Source of the DNA: Euglena gracilis
Lineage: Eukaryota > Euglenida > Euglenophyceae > Euglenales
Assembly: GCA_039621445.1 (NCBI GenBank)
Contig: CP154957.1
Location: 27,760,541-27,824,540 of the forward strand
Reading direction: 5' to 3'
DNA: 64,000 bases
Positions 47,926-56,311 of the stretch are shown here, piece after piece. The notes beneath the pieces are model-generated. The model saw only the letters and a program-made list of their open reading frames with translations. It searched no databases and was not told the origin of the DNA. The position numbers and the translations under genes were made by a program. Each line of letters opens with the position of its first letter. The stretch's first letter is position 1.

Positions 47926-48850
47926 TGGGGGGGGGACCGAGGCGACCGTGGGGGTCGACCGAGGACGACCCTGGTCGCCCCCCACCCCATAACCGCGCCC
48001 CCCCCTTTCCGAGGGGGCGACCATGGTCGACCCCCCCCACCCCATAACCGCGACCCCCCCCTTCCAAAAGCCCCTAAATATCGAAATCCCTTGTGTTGCC
48101 AAATCGTTTTGGGGGGCAAACCCTTTTGTTGCTCAACTGTTCGAGGGCCCCAAAATAACAAAATCCCTTGTGTGACCAAATCCCTTTTTGTTGCTCAACT
48201 GTTCGAGGGTCCCAAAATAACAAAAACCGTTGTGTTACCAAATCGTTTTGGGGGGCAAATCCCTTTCTGTTGCTCAACAGTTCGAGGGCCCTAAAATAAC
48301 ATAATCCCTTGCGTTACCAAATCCCTTTTTGTTGCTCAACTGTTCGAGGGCCACAGAATGACAAAATCCCTTGTGTTACCCAATTGTTTTGGGGGGCAAA
48401 TCCCTTTTTGTTGCTCAACTGTTCGAGGGCCCCAAAATAACAAAATCCTTTGTGTTACCCAATCGTTTTGGGGGGCAAATCCCTTTCTGTTGCTCAACTG
48501 TTCGAGGGCCCAAAATAACAAAATCCCTTGTGTTACCCAATTGTTTTGGGGGGCAAATCCTTTTTTGTTGCTCAACTGTTCGAGGGCCCCAAAATATCGC
48601 AGGGTCGCTGTTATTGTCGACCATGGTCGCCCCTTGGAAGGGGGGGCCGCGGTTATGGGGTGGGGGGGGGTCGACCATGGTCGCCCCTTGGAAGGGGGGG
48701 TCGCGGTTATGGGACCATGGTCGCCCCTTGGAAGGGGGGGTCGCGGTCATGGGGTGGGGGGGTCGACCATGGTCGCTACCCCTCGGAAGGGGGGGTCGCG
48801 GTTGTGGATTGGGGTCGACCATGGTCGCCCTCGGTCGACCCCCACGACGG
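47926..48850. mobile_element. Nested small array unit with inverted flanks
   Basis: The left flank (TCGACCGAGG, CCCCACCCCATAACCGCG, GGGGCGACCATGGTCGACC) is inverted in the right flank (GGTCGACCATGGTCGCCCCT, CGCGGTTATGGGGTGGGG, present about four times to 48,800). Between them lies a short array. The same design as the 27.5-kb unit appears at a 30-fold smaller scale. Confidence 0.6.
48064..48598 (+). repeat. Short array, diverged subfamily of the minisatellite
   Basis: About seven units share TCGTTTTGGGGGGCAAATCC, GTTGCTCAACTGTTCGAGGG and CCCCAAAATAACAAAATCCC. Diagnostic differences from the large array are GCTCAACTG in place of GCCCAACTG and AAATCG or AATTG in place of ACCCG. Confidence 0.85.
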
Positions 48851-49100
48851 GGTCGGCACGTCGTGGCGAGGTTTCCGGCTAGGGGGGGGGGGGTTGGCGT
48901 GGCGAGGGGGTCCCGGATTGGGGGGGAGGGGTGCGGGGGGTTTTCCAAGAAATTTTTTTTTGACGGGCCTGACATGGCGTGTCGAGGGGGTCTGAAAAGG
49001 GGGCGGAGGGGGGGGTAAAATGGCGTGGCGAGGGGGTTGGTGAGGGGGGGGGGGGGAGGGGTGTGCCGACCCCCCGGTACAGCCAAACCTCGGTCCACCC
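48851..49100. repeat. GGCGTGGCGAGGGGGTCC repeats
   Basis: GGCGTGGCGAGGGGGT or close variants occur at about 48,863, 48,898, 48,976 and 49,022, spaced by G runs. Inverted copies of the motif occur at 55,090-55,205, 60,052 and 62,787, so this is a dispersed short-repeat family. Confidence 0.6.
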
Positions 49101-49433
49101 CCACTACCCCCCCCCCCGGCTCCGTGCGGATTTCCGGTGGTCGCCGTCGTGGTGGTCGGCACGACCTGTGGTGGTCGGGCCGACCACCATTTTTTTGCAC
49201 TACCCCCCCCCCTTCTGGAGATTTAAGCCCCCGGGGAAAACAGAACTGAGTCGCTTTTGTAAGTCACTTGGTCACCCCCCACACCCCCCTCAAATAACAA
49301 AGGAGCCCAGGCACCGGGGGGGGGGGGGGGCCCGCGGGACCCCCCCCTGTCGTGGTCCGAACTTAACCAGACAAGGGGGGGTTCTCGGGACCCGAACTTG
49401 ACTGCCTAGCCCCCAAAATCCCTATACCAAAAC

Positions 49434-49535
49434 CCTTTACCTAACCCTAACCCTAACCGTATACCTAACCCTAACCCTAACCCTATACCTAACCCTAATC
49501 CAAACCCTAACCCTAACCCTGGCCCTAACCCTACT
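49434..49535 (-). repeat. Telomere-like block (CCCTAA orientation)
   Basis: CCTAACCCTAACCCTAACCC and variants (ATACCTAACCC) over about 100 bp, opposite in orientation to the blocks at 47.3, 51.0 and 52.5 kb. Short CCCTAACCCTACTCC stubs also occur at about 49,799 and 49,985. Confidence 0.75.
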
Positions 49536-49611
49536 CCTTCATTGACCGGCTTAGAAAAAATTCAATTTTGAGGACTACAGCCGGCTGTTCAGAAACGTGA
49601 TAAATTGGGCC

Positions 49612-49762
49612 CTACAAGGTACCAGCTACCCCAAAGAGCTGCCCAACTAGGGTTAATACACATGGGGGGACCCTCGCTCGGCGCCTTCGGCGCCTCGCTC
49701 GGGTCCCCCGATGTTTTTAACCCTAGTTGGGCGTCTCTTTGGGTTCGCTGGGTACCTTGTAG
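49612..49762 (+). mobile_element. Fold-back element, copy 1
   Basis: Two arms of about 70 bp pair imperfectly around GGCGCCTTCGGCGCC. The left arm runs CTACAAGGTACC, CCCCAAAGAG, GCCCAACTAGGGTTAAT; the right arm is its diverged complement. Copy 2 at 51,659-51,808 is the same element in the opposite orientation, with the same left/right arm differences preserved. Confidence 0.65.
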
Positions 49763-49765
49763 AGT

Positions 49766-50107
49766 GGGAAATGTTCTGCTGTTTGGATAAGAATTGTAAC
49801 CCTAACCCTACTCCTTCAAATAGCCTCATAAATTCTTTTTGGACACAAGAAAACGCCATCAGCAAATTCTTTTGCAGGGCGCCTTCGGCGCCCTAGGTCG
49901 ACTGGCAGGGAGAAACAGAAACCAGTAGAGACCAATCTAACAACGTTGAGCGGGAAATGTTCTGCTGTTTGGATAAGAATCGTAACCCTAACCCTACTCC
50001 TTCAAATAACCTCATAAGTTCTTTTTGGACACAGGAAAACGCCATCAGCAAATTCTTTTGCAGGGCGCCTTCGGCGACCTAGGTCGACTGGCAGGGAGAA
50101 GCAGTAA
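49766..50107 (+). repeat. Tandem duplication, period 186 bp
   Basis: GGGAAATGTTCTGCTGTTTGG to GGTCGACTGGCAGGGAGAA occurs at 49,766-49,920 and 49,952-50,106 with few differences. Each copy includes CCCTAACCCTACTCC and a GGCGCCTTCGGCG-type hairpin. Confidence 0.8.
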
Positions 50108-50269
50108 AGAAAAATCCCCTTGGGTGGTGGGGGTCGGTGGGCCCTTGATGGGGGTCCGGAGGGGTAAAAAACCAATGATGAAACAGGGATTACATGAAAA
50201 TCCTTTAGACATGCAAGCATTTTGCATCACGAGAGGCAGGAAACTCCTCCCTCCTCCCCCATCCGAACC

Positions 50270-50455
50270 TCAAATAACAAAATCCCTTCTGAGTTGGTAA
50301 CATACTCGGGGGCTAAGTTGTTTATGTGGCTCACTTTGGCATGGGGGGGGGGGGGGGCTCCGCCCCCCCCCGCACCCCCCCCCCTCAAATAACAAAATTC
50401 CCCCTATGTTGGCAACATACTTGAGTGCTAAGTCCTTTTTGTGCAAAATTTTGCC
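50270..50455 (+). repeat. AAATAACAAAATCCC-containing repeats resembling minisatellite module B
   Basis: CTCAAATAACAAAATCCCTT then TTGGTAACATACTCGGGGGC is repeated at 50,387 as CTCAAATAACAAAATTCCCC then TTGGCAACATACTTGAG. The AATAACAAAATCCCTT core is the same as the module B/A junction of the large array, here in unrelated surroundings. Confidence 0.55.
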
Positions 50456-50965
50456 ATTATATTGAAAATCCAATGGGGAGAGGTGTTCTTTTGTCAAAAG
50501 TGGCCCAAAATGGGCATTTTCACCCCCAAGTTTTTGCATATTCACCCCCGATTGGGGGGTTCTGGAGCCATTTACCCCCCCCCCCCTTATTGTCCCCCCC
50601 CCCCTCTTTTTACTGGGGCCCGGCCGACGGGGGGGTTTTTGGCCCGGCCAATGAAATTCCTTTGGTACGGTCTTATTGTCCCCCCCCCCTTATTGTCCGG
50701 TCGGGTCTCCTGGGGGCAGGTCGGTGGGACAATAAGGGGGGGGGTAAGTGGGTTTTGACTGGTGTTGGGGTGATTTGTACAAAAGTTTTTTTCAGGGGGG
50801 GGGGGGGCTTAAATCTCCAGAAAGGGGGGGGGGCAAAAAAATGGTGGTCGGCCCGACCACCACGACGGCGACCACCGGAAATCCGCTCGCCCCCCCCCCC
50901 GACCGAGAGCGACCGTGGGCCGACCATGGTCGAAGCCCACTACCCCCCCCCAGGATAAAGCAACC

Positions 50966-51034
50966 CCTTAGGGTTAGGGATAGGGTTCGGGGTACGGTTA
51001 GGGTTAGGGATAGGGTTAGGGTTAGGGATAGTAA
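50966..51034 (+). repeat. Telomere-like block
   Basis: TTAGGGTTAGGGATAGGG-type units over about 65 bp, directly upstream of the hAT-like MITE. Confidence 0.7.
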
Positions 51035-51189
51035 TGTAAACGGGAGTTTTGACCACCGACTAGTCGATAGACGAGACAACCGACTTTTTAAGACCCCCCT
51101 CCCCGCGGCGGCCAAAGGCCGCGCAGCGGCCGAAGGCCGCTGCAATTCAGAACCTAAAAACTTGATAATCTTATTTACAGGCGTAGGGT

Positions 51190-51606
51190 CAGGGTTTGAT
51201 ATAAGGAGGGCGTACATGGTTTAGGTGGGGGGGTGTCCCCCCCCACCCCCCCCCCCCCCCCCCCCCCCTCCTGGCCCGCAGGGGGGGGTCCGGACCACCC
51301 CCCCCCACCTGCCAGGGGGGTCCGGACCGACCCTCGGGGGGGTTCCCAGGACCCCCCCCAAAAAGGCTCAATTTTTTCCTCCGGCGCTTGCGCTTCGCGC
51401 CGAAAATTTTTTGCATTTTTGGCACATTTTTGCCCAAAAAGTGCCCAAAATGGCACTTTTGGTCGTTTTGGGGGGTCAAAATTTTTCGGCCACCCTGACC
51501 GCGCCCCTATTTAAGTGGGGAGAGTGTCCCCCCCCCCCCCCCCCCTCCTGGCCCGCAGGGGGGGGTCCGGACCACCCCCCCCCACCTGTCCTTATATCGA
51601 ACCCTG
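51190..51606 (+). mobile_element. hAT-like MITE, copy 1 (417 bp, 8-bp target duplication)
   Basis: The ends are CAGGGTTTGATATAAGG and CCTTATATCGAACCCTG, inverted with one difference. An exact 8-bp duplication CGTAGGGT flanks it (51,182-51,189 and 51,607-51,614). CAG-type ends with 8-bp duplications are the hallmark of the hAT superfamily. The interior has two near copies of a G-run block with GGCCCGCAGGGGGGGGTCCG and CCACCTG, a CGCTTCGCGCCG motif and AAAATGGCACTTTT tracts. It encodes nothing, so it is non-autonomous. Confidence 0.85.
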
Positions 51607-51658
51607 CGTAGGGTTAGAACTGTCCCATCCCATCCCATCAACGTCGTTAAGTTGGTGT

Positions 51659-51808
51659 CTACAAGGGACCCAGCGAACCCAAAGAGGCGCCCAACTGGGG
51701 TTAAAAACATTGGGGGACCCGAGCGAGGCCCGAAGGTGCCGAGCGAGGGTCCCCCAATGTGTATTAACCCTAGTTGGGCGCCTCTTTGGGGTAGTTGGTA
51801 GTTTGCAG
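51659..51808 (-). mobile_element. Fold-back element, copy 2
   Basis: The left arm CTACAAGGGACCCAGCGAAC, CCCAAAGAGGCGCCCAACTG pairs with the right arm across a GGCCCGAAGGTGCC centre. Its left arm matches the complement of copy 1's right arm better than copy 1's left arm, which shows that the orientation is reversed. Confidence 0.65.
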
Positions 51809-52189
51809 GCACCAATTTATCACGGATCAACCACCGACCCTTCAAATGGTCGATCGACCCTTCAACTGTCAATCGACCACCCAGAAACACCCCCCGCAGT
51901 CTACCGTAAACAGGGTTTTGGACCCCACCGACCTGTCGATCGACCAGTTGGGTAGGCAACCGACTAGTTGATCGCGATCAACTACCCAGAACCCCCCCCC
52001 AGGCTAGGTCATTGAGCCAGGTTAGAGTTAGGGTAAATTTTTTAAGCCCCCCCCCCCAAATTCATTCAAATATGAAGAAAATGACTCAAGCCTTCAGAAA
52101 CCCTCATTCAGGGGTCCATTTGTGAAAAATTTGTATAATATCTTCTTTTTGCGCCAGTTCTGTGAAACTTGTCTTTGTCCAGGAGTTGA

Positions 52190-52503
52190 GGAGCACGATT
52201 CGGCCATCCTTGCCTTGCACAGACAAGGGGATTTTTTTTGTTATTTTGGGCGGGGGGGGTCCGGGGGGGCAGCCCCCCCCCCCCCGGAGGAAGCCGTAGG
52301 CCGATTAAGTTCGCATATCGGGGTTCATTGGGGAGCGCGATTTGGCCCTCCTTGCCTTGCACACACAAGGGGATTTTGTTATTTTGGGCGGGGGGGGTCC
52401 GCGGGGGGGCGGCAGCCCCCCCCCCCAGGAGGAGGCCGTAGGCCGACTAAGTTCGCATATCGGGGTTCATTGGGGAGCGCGATTTGGCCCTCCTTGCCTT
52501 GGA
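52190..52503 (+). repeat. Tandem repeat, period 142 bp
   Basis: CGATT(C/T)GGCC(A/C)TCCTTGCC recurs at 52,196, 52,338 and 52,480. Each full unit has CACAAGGGGATTTT, a TTATTTTGGGCGGGGGGGTC block, a C run, a GGCCGTAGGCCGA-type hairpin and CGCATATCGGGGTTCATTGG. The third copy is cut off by the telomere-like block. Confidence 0.85.
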
Positions 52504-52650
52504 TAGGGTTAGGGTTAGTTAGGGTAAGGGTTAGGGATAGGGTTAGGAATACGGTTAGGTTTAGGGTTGGGGTTAGAGTTAGGGATACCGTTAGGGATAG
52601 GGTCAGGGTTACGGATAAGGTTAGGGTTAGGGTTAGGGTTAGGCTTATGG
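52504..52650 (+). repeat. Telomere-like block
   Basis: About 150 bp of GGGTTAGGGATAGGG-type degenerate repeats ending in three GGTTAGGG units near 52,620-52,643. Confidence 0.75.
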
Positions 52651-52794
52651 TTTGGGGTTGGCCATGGAACTCAACTGATTTGGCCTTTCACCCCCTTTTT
52701 TTTCAATACGGGACATTTTCTGACGTTTTTAGGGACATTTTGATGTGTTTTCTTGCATTTTACACTGAATTAAGAGAATCAAAATTTTGAGGGG

Positions 52795-52965
52795 GGGGGG
52801 GGCTTAAAAATTAAAAAAGGGGGGGTATTGCAATACAGTGGAGTTCGGGCCGACCTGGTCGGCCTGACCTCCAGAGGTCGATAAGCCATGGTCGGCCCGA
52901 CCTCCAGAAGTAGCATGGCCAATATTCCGCACGGAGCCGCCCTCAATCGCCCTCGGTCGCCCTCG
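52795..52965 (-). repeat. Inner part of the right inverted repeat of the 7.1-kb unit
   Basis: GGCTTAAAAATTAAAA, then GGCCGACCTGGTCGGCC palindromes, AGAAGTAGCATGGCCAATAT and TCCGCACGGAGCC are the inverse of 47,041-47,240. Confidence 0.7.
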
Positions 52966-53940
52966 GTCGTGGGGGGGTCGACCGAGAAGGTTGTGGTGGT
53001 CGACCGAGGGCGACCATGGTCGACCCCCACCCCACAGCCGGACCCCCCCCCCTTTTTGCAAGGTTGGTCGCCCTCGGTCGACCCCCACAACATGTCCGCC
53101 CATGTTCGCGGGCCCCAAGAACAACAAAAATGTTTTCAACCCATTTTGGGAGGCAAATCCTCTTTGTTGCCCAAATGTTCGAGGGTGCCAAAATAACAAA
53201 ATCCCTTGTGTTACCCACTCATTTTGGGAGCAAATCCCTTTTGTTGCTCAATAGTTCGAGGGCCCCAAAATAACAAAGTCCCTTGTGTCACCCACCTGTT
53301 TTGGGGGTCAAATCCCTTGAGTTACCCATCCGTTTTGGGGGGCAAATCCCTTGTGTTACCCACCCTTTTGGGGGCCAATTCCCTTGTGTAACCCACCCGT
53401 TTTGGGGGACAAATCCCCTTTGTTGCCCAACTGATTTGGGAGGCAATTCCCTTTTGTTGCCCAACAGTTCGAGGGCCCCAAAACTACAAAATACCTTGTG
53501 TGACCCACCCATTTTGGGGGGCAAATCCCTTGTGTACCCACCCGTTTTGAGGGGCAAATACCTCTGCTCAACAGTTCGAGGGCCCCAAAGTAACAAAATC
53601 CCTTGTGTTAGCCACCCATTTTGGGGAGCAAATCCCCTGTGTTACCCACCCATTTTGGGGGCAAATCCCTTTTGTTGCTCAACTGTTCGAGGGCCCCAAA
53701 GTAACAAAATCCCTTGTGTTACCCAACCATTTTGGGGGGGCAAATCCCTTTTGTTGCTCAACTGTTCGAGAGCCCCAAAATAACAAAATTCCTTGTTTTT
53801 CCCACCTCAAAATGTGGGGGGTCCGGTCATGGGGTGGGGATCGACCGAGGGCGACCGACCTTGCAAAGGGTGGGTTCCGGCTGTGGGGTGGGGGTCGACC
53901 ATCGCCCTCGGTCGACCCCCACAACCGTAGCTCGGTTGCC
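52966..53940. mobile_element. Nested small array unit splitting the right inverted repeat
   Basis: The left flank (GGTCGACCGAGGGCGACCAT, CCCCACCCCACAGCCGGACC, TTTTTGCAAGGTTGGTCGCC) is inverted in the right flank at 53,810-53,935 (GCGACCGACCTTGCAAAGGG, GGCTGTGGGGTGGGGGTCGA). Between them is a minisatellite array of about 700 bp. Confidence 0.6.
53100..53805 (+). repeat. Short array, second diverged subfamily of the minisatellite
   Basis: Units share TTGTTGCTCAA, GTTCGAGGGCCCCAAA, TAACAAAATCCCTTGTGT and CCATTTTGGGGGGCAAAT. Divergence between units is much higher than in the 26.8-kb array, and several lack whole modules. Confidence 0.85.
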
Positions 53941-54035
53941 CTCGGCCCCCCCCCACGACCGAGGGCGACCGAGGGCGACCGAGGCGACCGTGGGCCGACC
54001 ATGGTCGATCCCCACAACCCCCCCAGGCCAAATCT
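53941..54035 (-). repeat. Right terminal tip of the 7.1-kb unit
   Basis: GACCGAGGGCGACC repeats, CGTGGGCCGACCATGGTCGA, CCCCACAACCCCCCC and AGGCCAAATCT form the inverse of 46,994-47,060. Confidence 0.75.
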
Positions 54036-54044
54036 ACCCCCCGA

Positions 54045-54361
54045 TAGTAACCTGTAACTTATCGTAGTCGATAAGTTCCCTGACTAGGCTAAAAACATCA
54101 CTGTCTCTAACTTGTTGCCCTCCCTTTGTATGGGCCTGGCATTCCGCAGTCGTTTTCGAGGAACAAGTAACCGGCTGCCAACTTTGGAAGAAAGAATGCT
54201 ATCCATAAATGGTTGCTCTCCCTTTCTTTTCACATTCCCTTAACAAAAAACCCTTCAAAAAAATGGTGACACTTCGGTATTCAACTTCCAAAACTGAAAA
54301 GGGGTCAGCAGACCAGCAAGGTGAACACCACAAAAAACCAACCAAGCCCTTTTCTAGCCAC
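54045..54361. other. Flank of the second unit; weak short frames only
   Basis: A short frame at 54,260-54,400 (+) reads MVTLRYSTSKTEKGSADQQ and meets a possible donor (CAAG|GTGAAC, about 54,320). The opposite strand is also open. Not enough for a gene call. Confidence 0.25.
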
Positions 54362-54612
54362 GACTCGTGGCCCAAAACTGGCCACAGCCTGTGACCCAAA
54401 ACTGGCCACGACCAGTGGCCCAAAACTGGCCACAACCTGTGGCCCAAAACTGGCCACGACCTGTGGCCCAAAACTGGCCACCACCTGTGGCCCAAAACTT
54501 GCCAGCACATCTGGCGCAAAACTGGCCACCACATCTGGCCCAAAATTGGCCAGATGTGATGTGCTGGCCCAAAACTGGCCAGCACATCTGTCCACCACAT
54601 CTGGCCCAAACC
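54362..54612 (+). repeat. 24-bp minisatellite (GGCCCAAAACTGGCCACGAC-CTGT)
   Basis: About ten units, mostly 24 bp, with late units changing to CACATCT. The TGGCC...GGCCA pairing makes each unit self-complementary. Frames through it (K-L-A-T repeats on +, V-V-A-S-F-G repeats on -) are artefacts. Confidence 0.9.
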
Positions 54613-54664
54613 CGCCCCAAAGATGTGGCACCAAAAAAAATGATTCAAATCTTTGTAAAGCAAA

Positions 54665-54985
54665 TCAGAACCAGATTACCATTTCGTTGCAAACAAAACG
54701 GACAGACAAACAAAAAAAAACCTTCTAGGCAGTTTCTAGGCACAGGAACAGGAAGCAGAAATCAAACACAATGGCCAATTCCAACAAAACTGGATCAGTT
54801 TAGCAGGTCTCAGGTCCAGATTAGTGACAAACTCCTTCCGATAGCTCCTGCTTGATAGACTTCAACAAATTCTTGTCAGTGATATGAAGCAGAGAAAAAA
54901 GATCATTCCCTGACAGCATTGTCATCAGAGCAGAACTGGATGCCGAGAGAGGTAAGCGTCTTCTGACATCTTTAAGTCTTCTCAG
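54665..54985 (-). CDS. Candidate minus-strand ORF or last exon, unknown product
   Basis: Reading on the minus strand from 54,985, after a TGA, about 54 codons give LRRLKDVRRRLPLSASSSAL, then MTMLSGNDLFSLLHITDKNL and LKSIKQELSEGVCH, ending at TAA (54,821-54,823). This looks like ordinary helical protein. If UAR is sense, the frame passes TAA (54,800) and TAG (54,725) and ends at TGA 54,665-54,667 with a hydrophobic tail. There is no ATG before ALM, so an upstream exon is likely. A possible earlier segment lies at 55,231-55,297 (minus), beyond the small element at 55,007-55,226. No family is recognised. Confidence 0.35.
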
Positions 54986-55006
54986 TCATCACAGGATCAA
55001 ACATCA

Positions 55007-55226
55007 TTGGGGGGTTGGTCCCCCCCCCCCCCCCCCCCCCCCGAGGGGCTCGCCATGCCATTTCCCCCCCTCCCCCCCCCTAGCCGGACCCCCTCGCCAC
55101 GCCACCTATTGCATTTTTGATTTTGCAACCATGGGACACCCCTCCCCCCACATCCGAGACCCCCTCGCCACGCCATTTTCCCGCCATTTCCCCCCCCCAT
55201 CCTCGCCACGGCGTACCAACCCCCCA
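55007..55226. mobile_element. Small inverted-repeat element with CTCGCCACGCCA repeats
   Basis: TTGGGGGGTTGGT at the left is inverted as ACCAACCCCCCA at the right. The interior has three to four CCCCCTCGCCACGCCA-type motifs with ATTTCCCCCC spacers. The same motif is inverted at 48.86-49.04 kb and present at 60.05 and 62.79 kb. Confidence 0.5.
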
Positions 55227-55807
55227 TTCTGTGAAGTGGTCTTACTCATGGTCCTTTGGGCATGTAGGAGGGCAGACATTGATGTGGGAGGGTCCATTCC
55301 TAACGCGGACGGGGGTTTCTGTTTTTTACAAGCGTCTAAATGTCATATTAATGTCAATTGTCTGTCAGAAACCCTTGTCATTTCAAAATCGGGAATGCTG
55401 CCCCCCAATAAAAAAATGTTTCTACACCACTGGTGGCGACTAAGAAAAATTTTTTCCAGGGATCCTGTGATCCAATCCATTCTTGAGCCAAGTTTGAGAC
55501 CTGCACACCCACTTTCTCACCCACCCAAAAATCTTCTTCCCTGACAAATGCCAAAAAAATTCGGTGCATTTTCGCACAGAAATGAAAAGATTTTTAAAAA
55601 ATGTCCCAAACATCCTAACAGGATTCCCATTCAAAAAAAATTCTTCAAACCCTCGTTCCCCCCCCCCTTTTTTAATTCCCTGGGGGGGAGGACTTCGTTG
55701 GACCCTCCCCCCACCATTGGACCTGACTGAACCCGAACTCAACCGGCTGAAAGCGATAAAAAAAAATTACCCAACTTTCATTCAATTCAAATTCAAATCG
55801 ACCATGG
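55227..55807. other. No confident gene
   Basis: Opposite-strand frames (+ 55,131-55,544; - 55,378-55,569) are both open and protein-like over 55,320-55,560, so neither can be preferred. A G/C-run insert is at 55,655-55,715. Confidence 0.3.
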
Positions 55808-56055
55808 TTGCTAGAAACCGAAGGGGTCCAAACTGGGTAGGATTGCCCCCCCCCCCGGATGAGCCCCCCCACCTTTGGACTCTACCATTTCGGGCCCAAA
55901 AAAGTCGATATTTTCAAAATATCTCGAAAATGATGACGAAAAAATCAAAGAAATGTCCGGATATCTAAATTGAAGCCCTTGGAATGCCCCATCTACCGGT
56001 ATTTTGATTTCCCCGCAACTCCCCGCCTAGCCTGAGATACGCTGTTTTTTTTTCG
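55808..56055 (-). repeat. Long inverted copy of two dispersed repeats
   Basis: 55,818-55,935 is the inverse of 1-125, and 55,940-56,045 is the inverse of 16,509-16,606. Together they show that the 1-125 segment and the CAGGCTAGGCAGGGAGTTGC segment belong to one longer repeat that is cut at both other places (window edge; start of the 27.5-kb unit). Confidence 0.65.
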
Positions 56056-56311
56056 GCCAATTTGGGACAGTTTGTACACTTTTTCGGATAAAAAAAGGTC
56101 GGAAAAAATACAAAGGGGGTGTTGGGGTCGGGGGGGGGGGACGGGTTTTGCGACAGGTCACGCGTGACTTGTGTGGCATCATTCTTTCCTCTAATTTTAG
56201 ATCCCATTGAGGAATTTGCGTGCCTTTTCGGTCCAAAAATAGGTCCAATTAGGAATTTGGGACGAATTTCTCGCACTTTTGATTCCTAATTGAGTGACAG
56301 ATTCCTGATTA

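Larger units (their letters stand above)
49128..50884. repeat. Nested inverted-repeat pair about 1.7 kb apart
   Basis: A 32-bp segment starting GGATTTCCGGTGGTCGCCGT (49,128-49,159) is exactly inverted at 50,853-50,884. The pairing continues inward as GGTGGTCGGGCCGACCACC, ATTTTTTTGC and CTGGAGATTTAAGCCCCC to about 49,235 and 50,800. It encloses telomere-like DNA, a fold-back element and a tandem duplication, so it may be another bounded unit. Confidence 0.65.
46986..54044. mobile_element. Second inverted-repeat unit of about 7.1 kb with nested insertions
   Basis: The left end GGCTCCTGGATCTGGCC and right end CCAGGCCAAATCTACCCC plus CCGA match the ends of the 27.5-kb unit. The left tip (46,994-47,060) is inverted at 53,960-54,034 with few differences, through TTGTGGGGGTCGACCATGG and CCCACGGTCGCC. 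TAGT precedes the left end (46,982-46,985) and follows the right end (54,045-54,048), a possible 4-bp target duplication. Inside are two small arrays of the same minisatellite family, telomere-like blocks and other elements. No transposase is recognised. Confidence 0.6.

Noticed and set aside
47421-48294. Phenylalanine-rich membrane protein
   Set aside because: Translation of a 310-bp poly-T tract flanked by telomere-like DNA.
54321-54855. K-L-A-T and V-V-A-S-F-G repeat proteins
   Set aside because: Artefacts of the 24-bp GGCCCAAAACTGGCC minisatellite.
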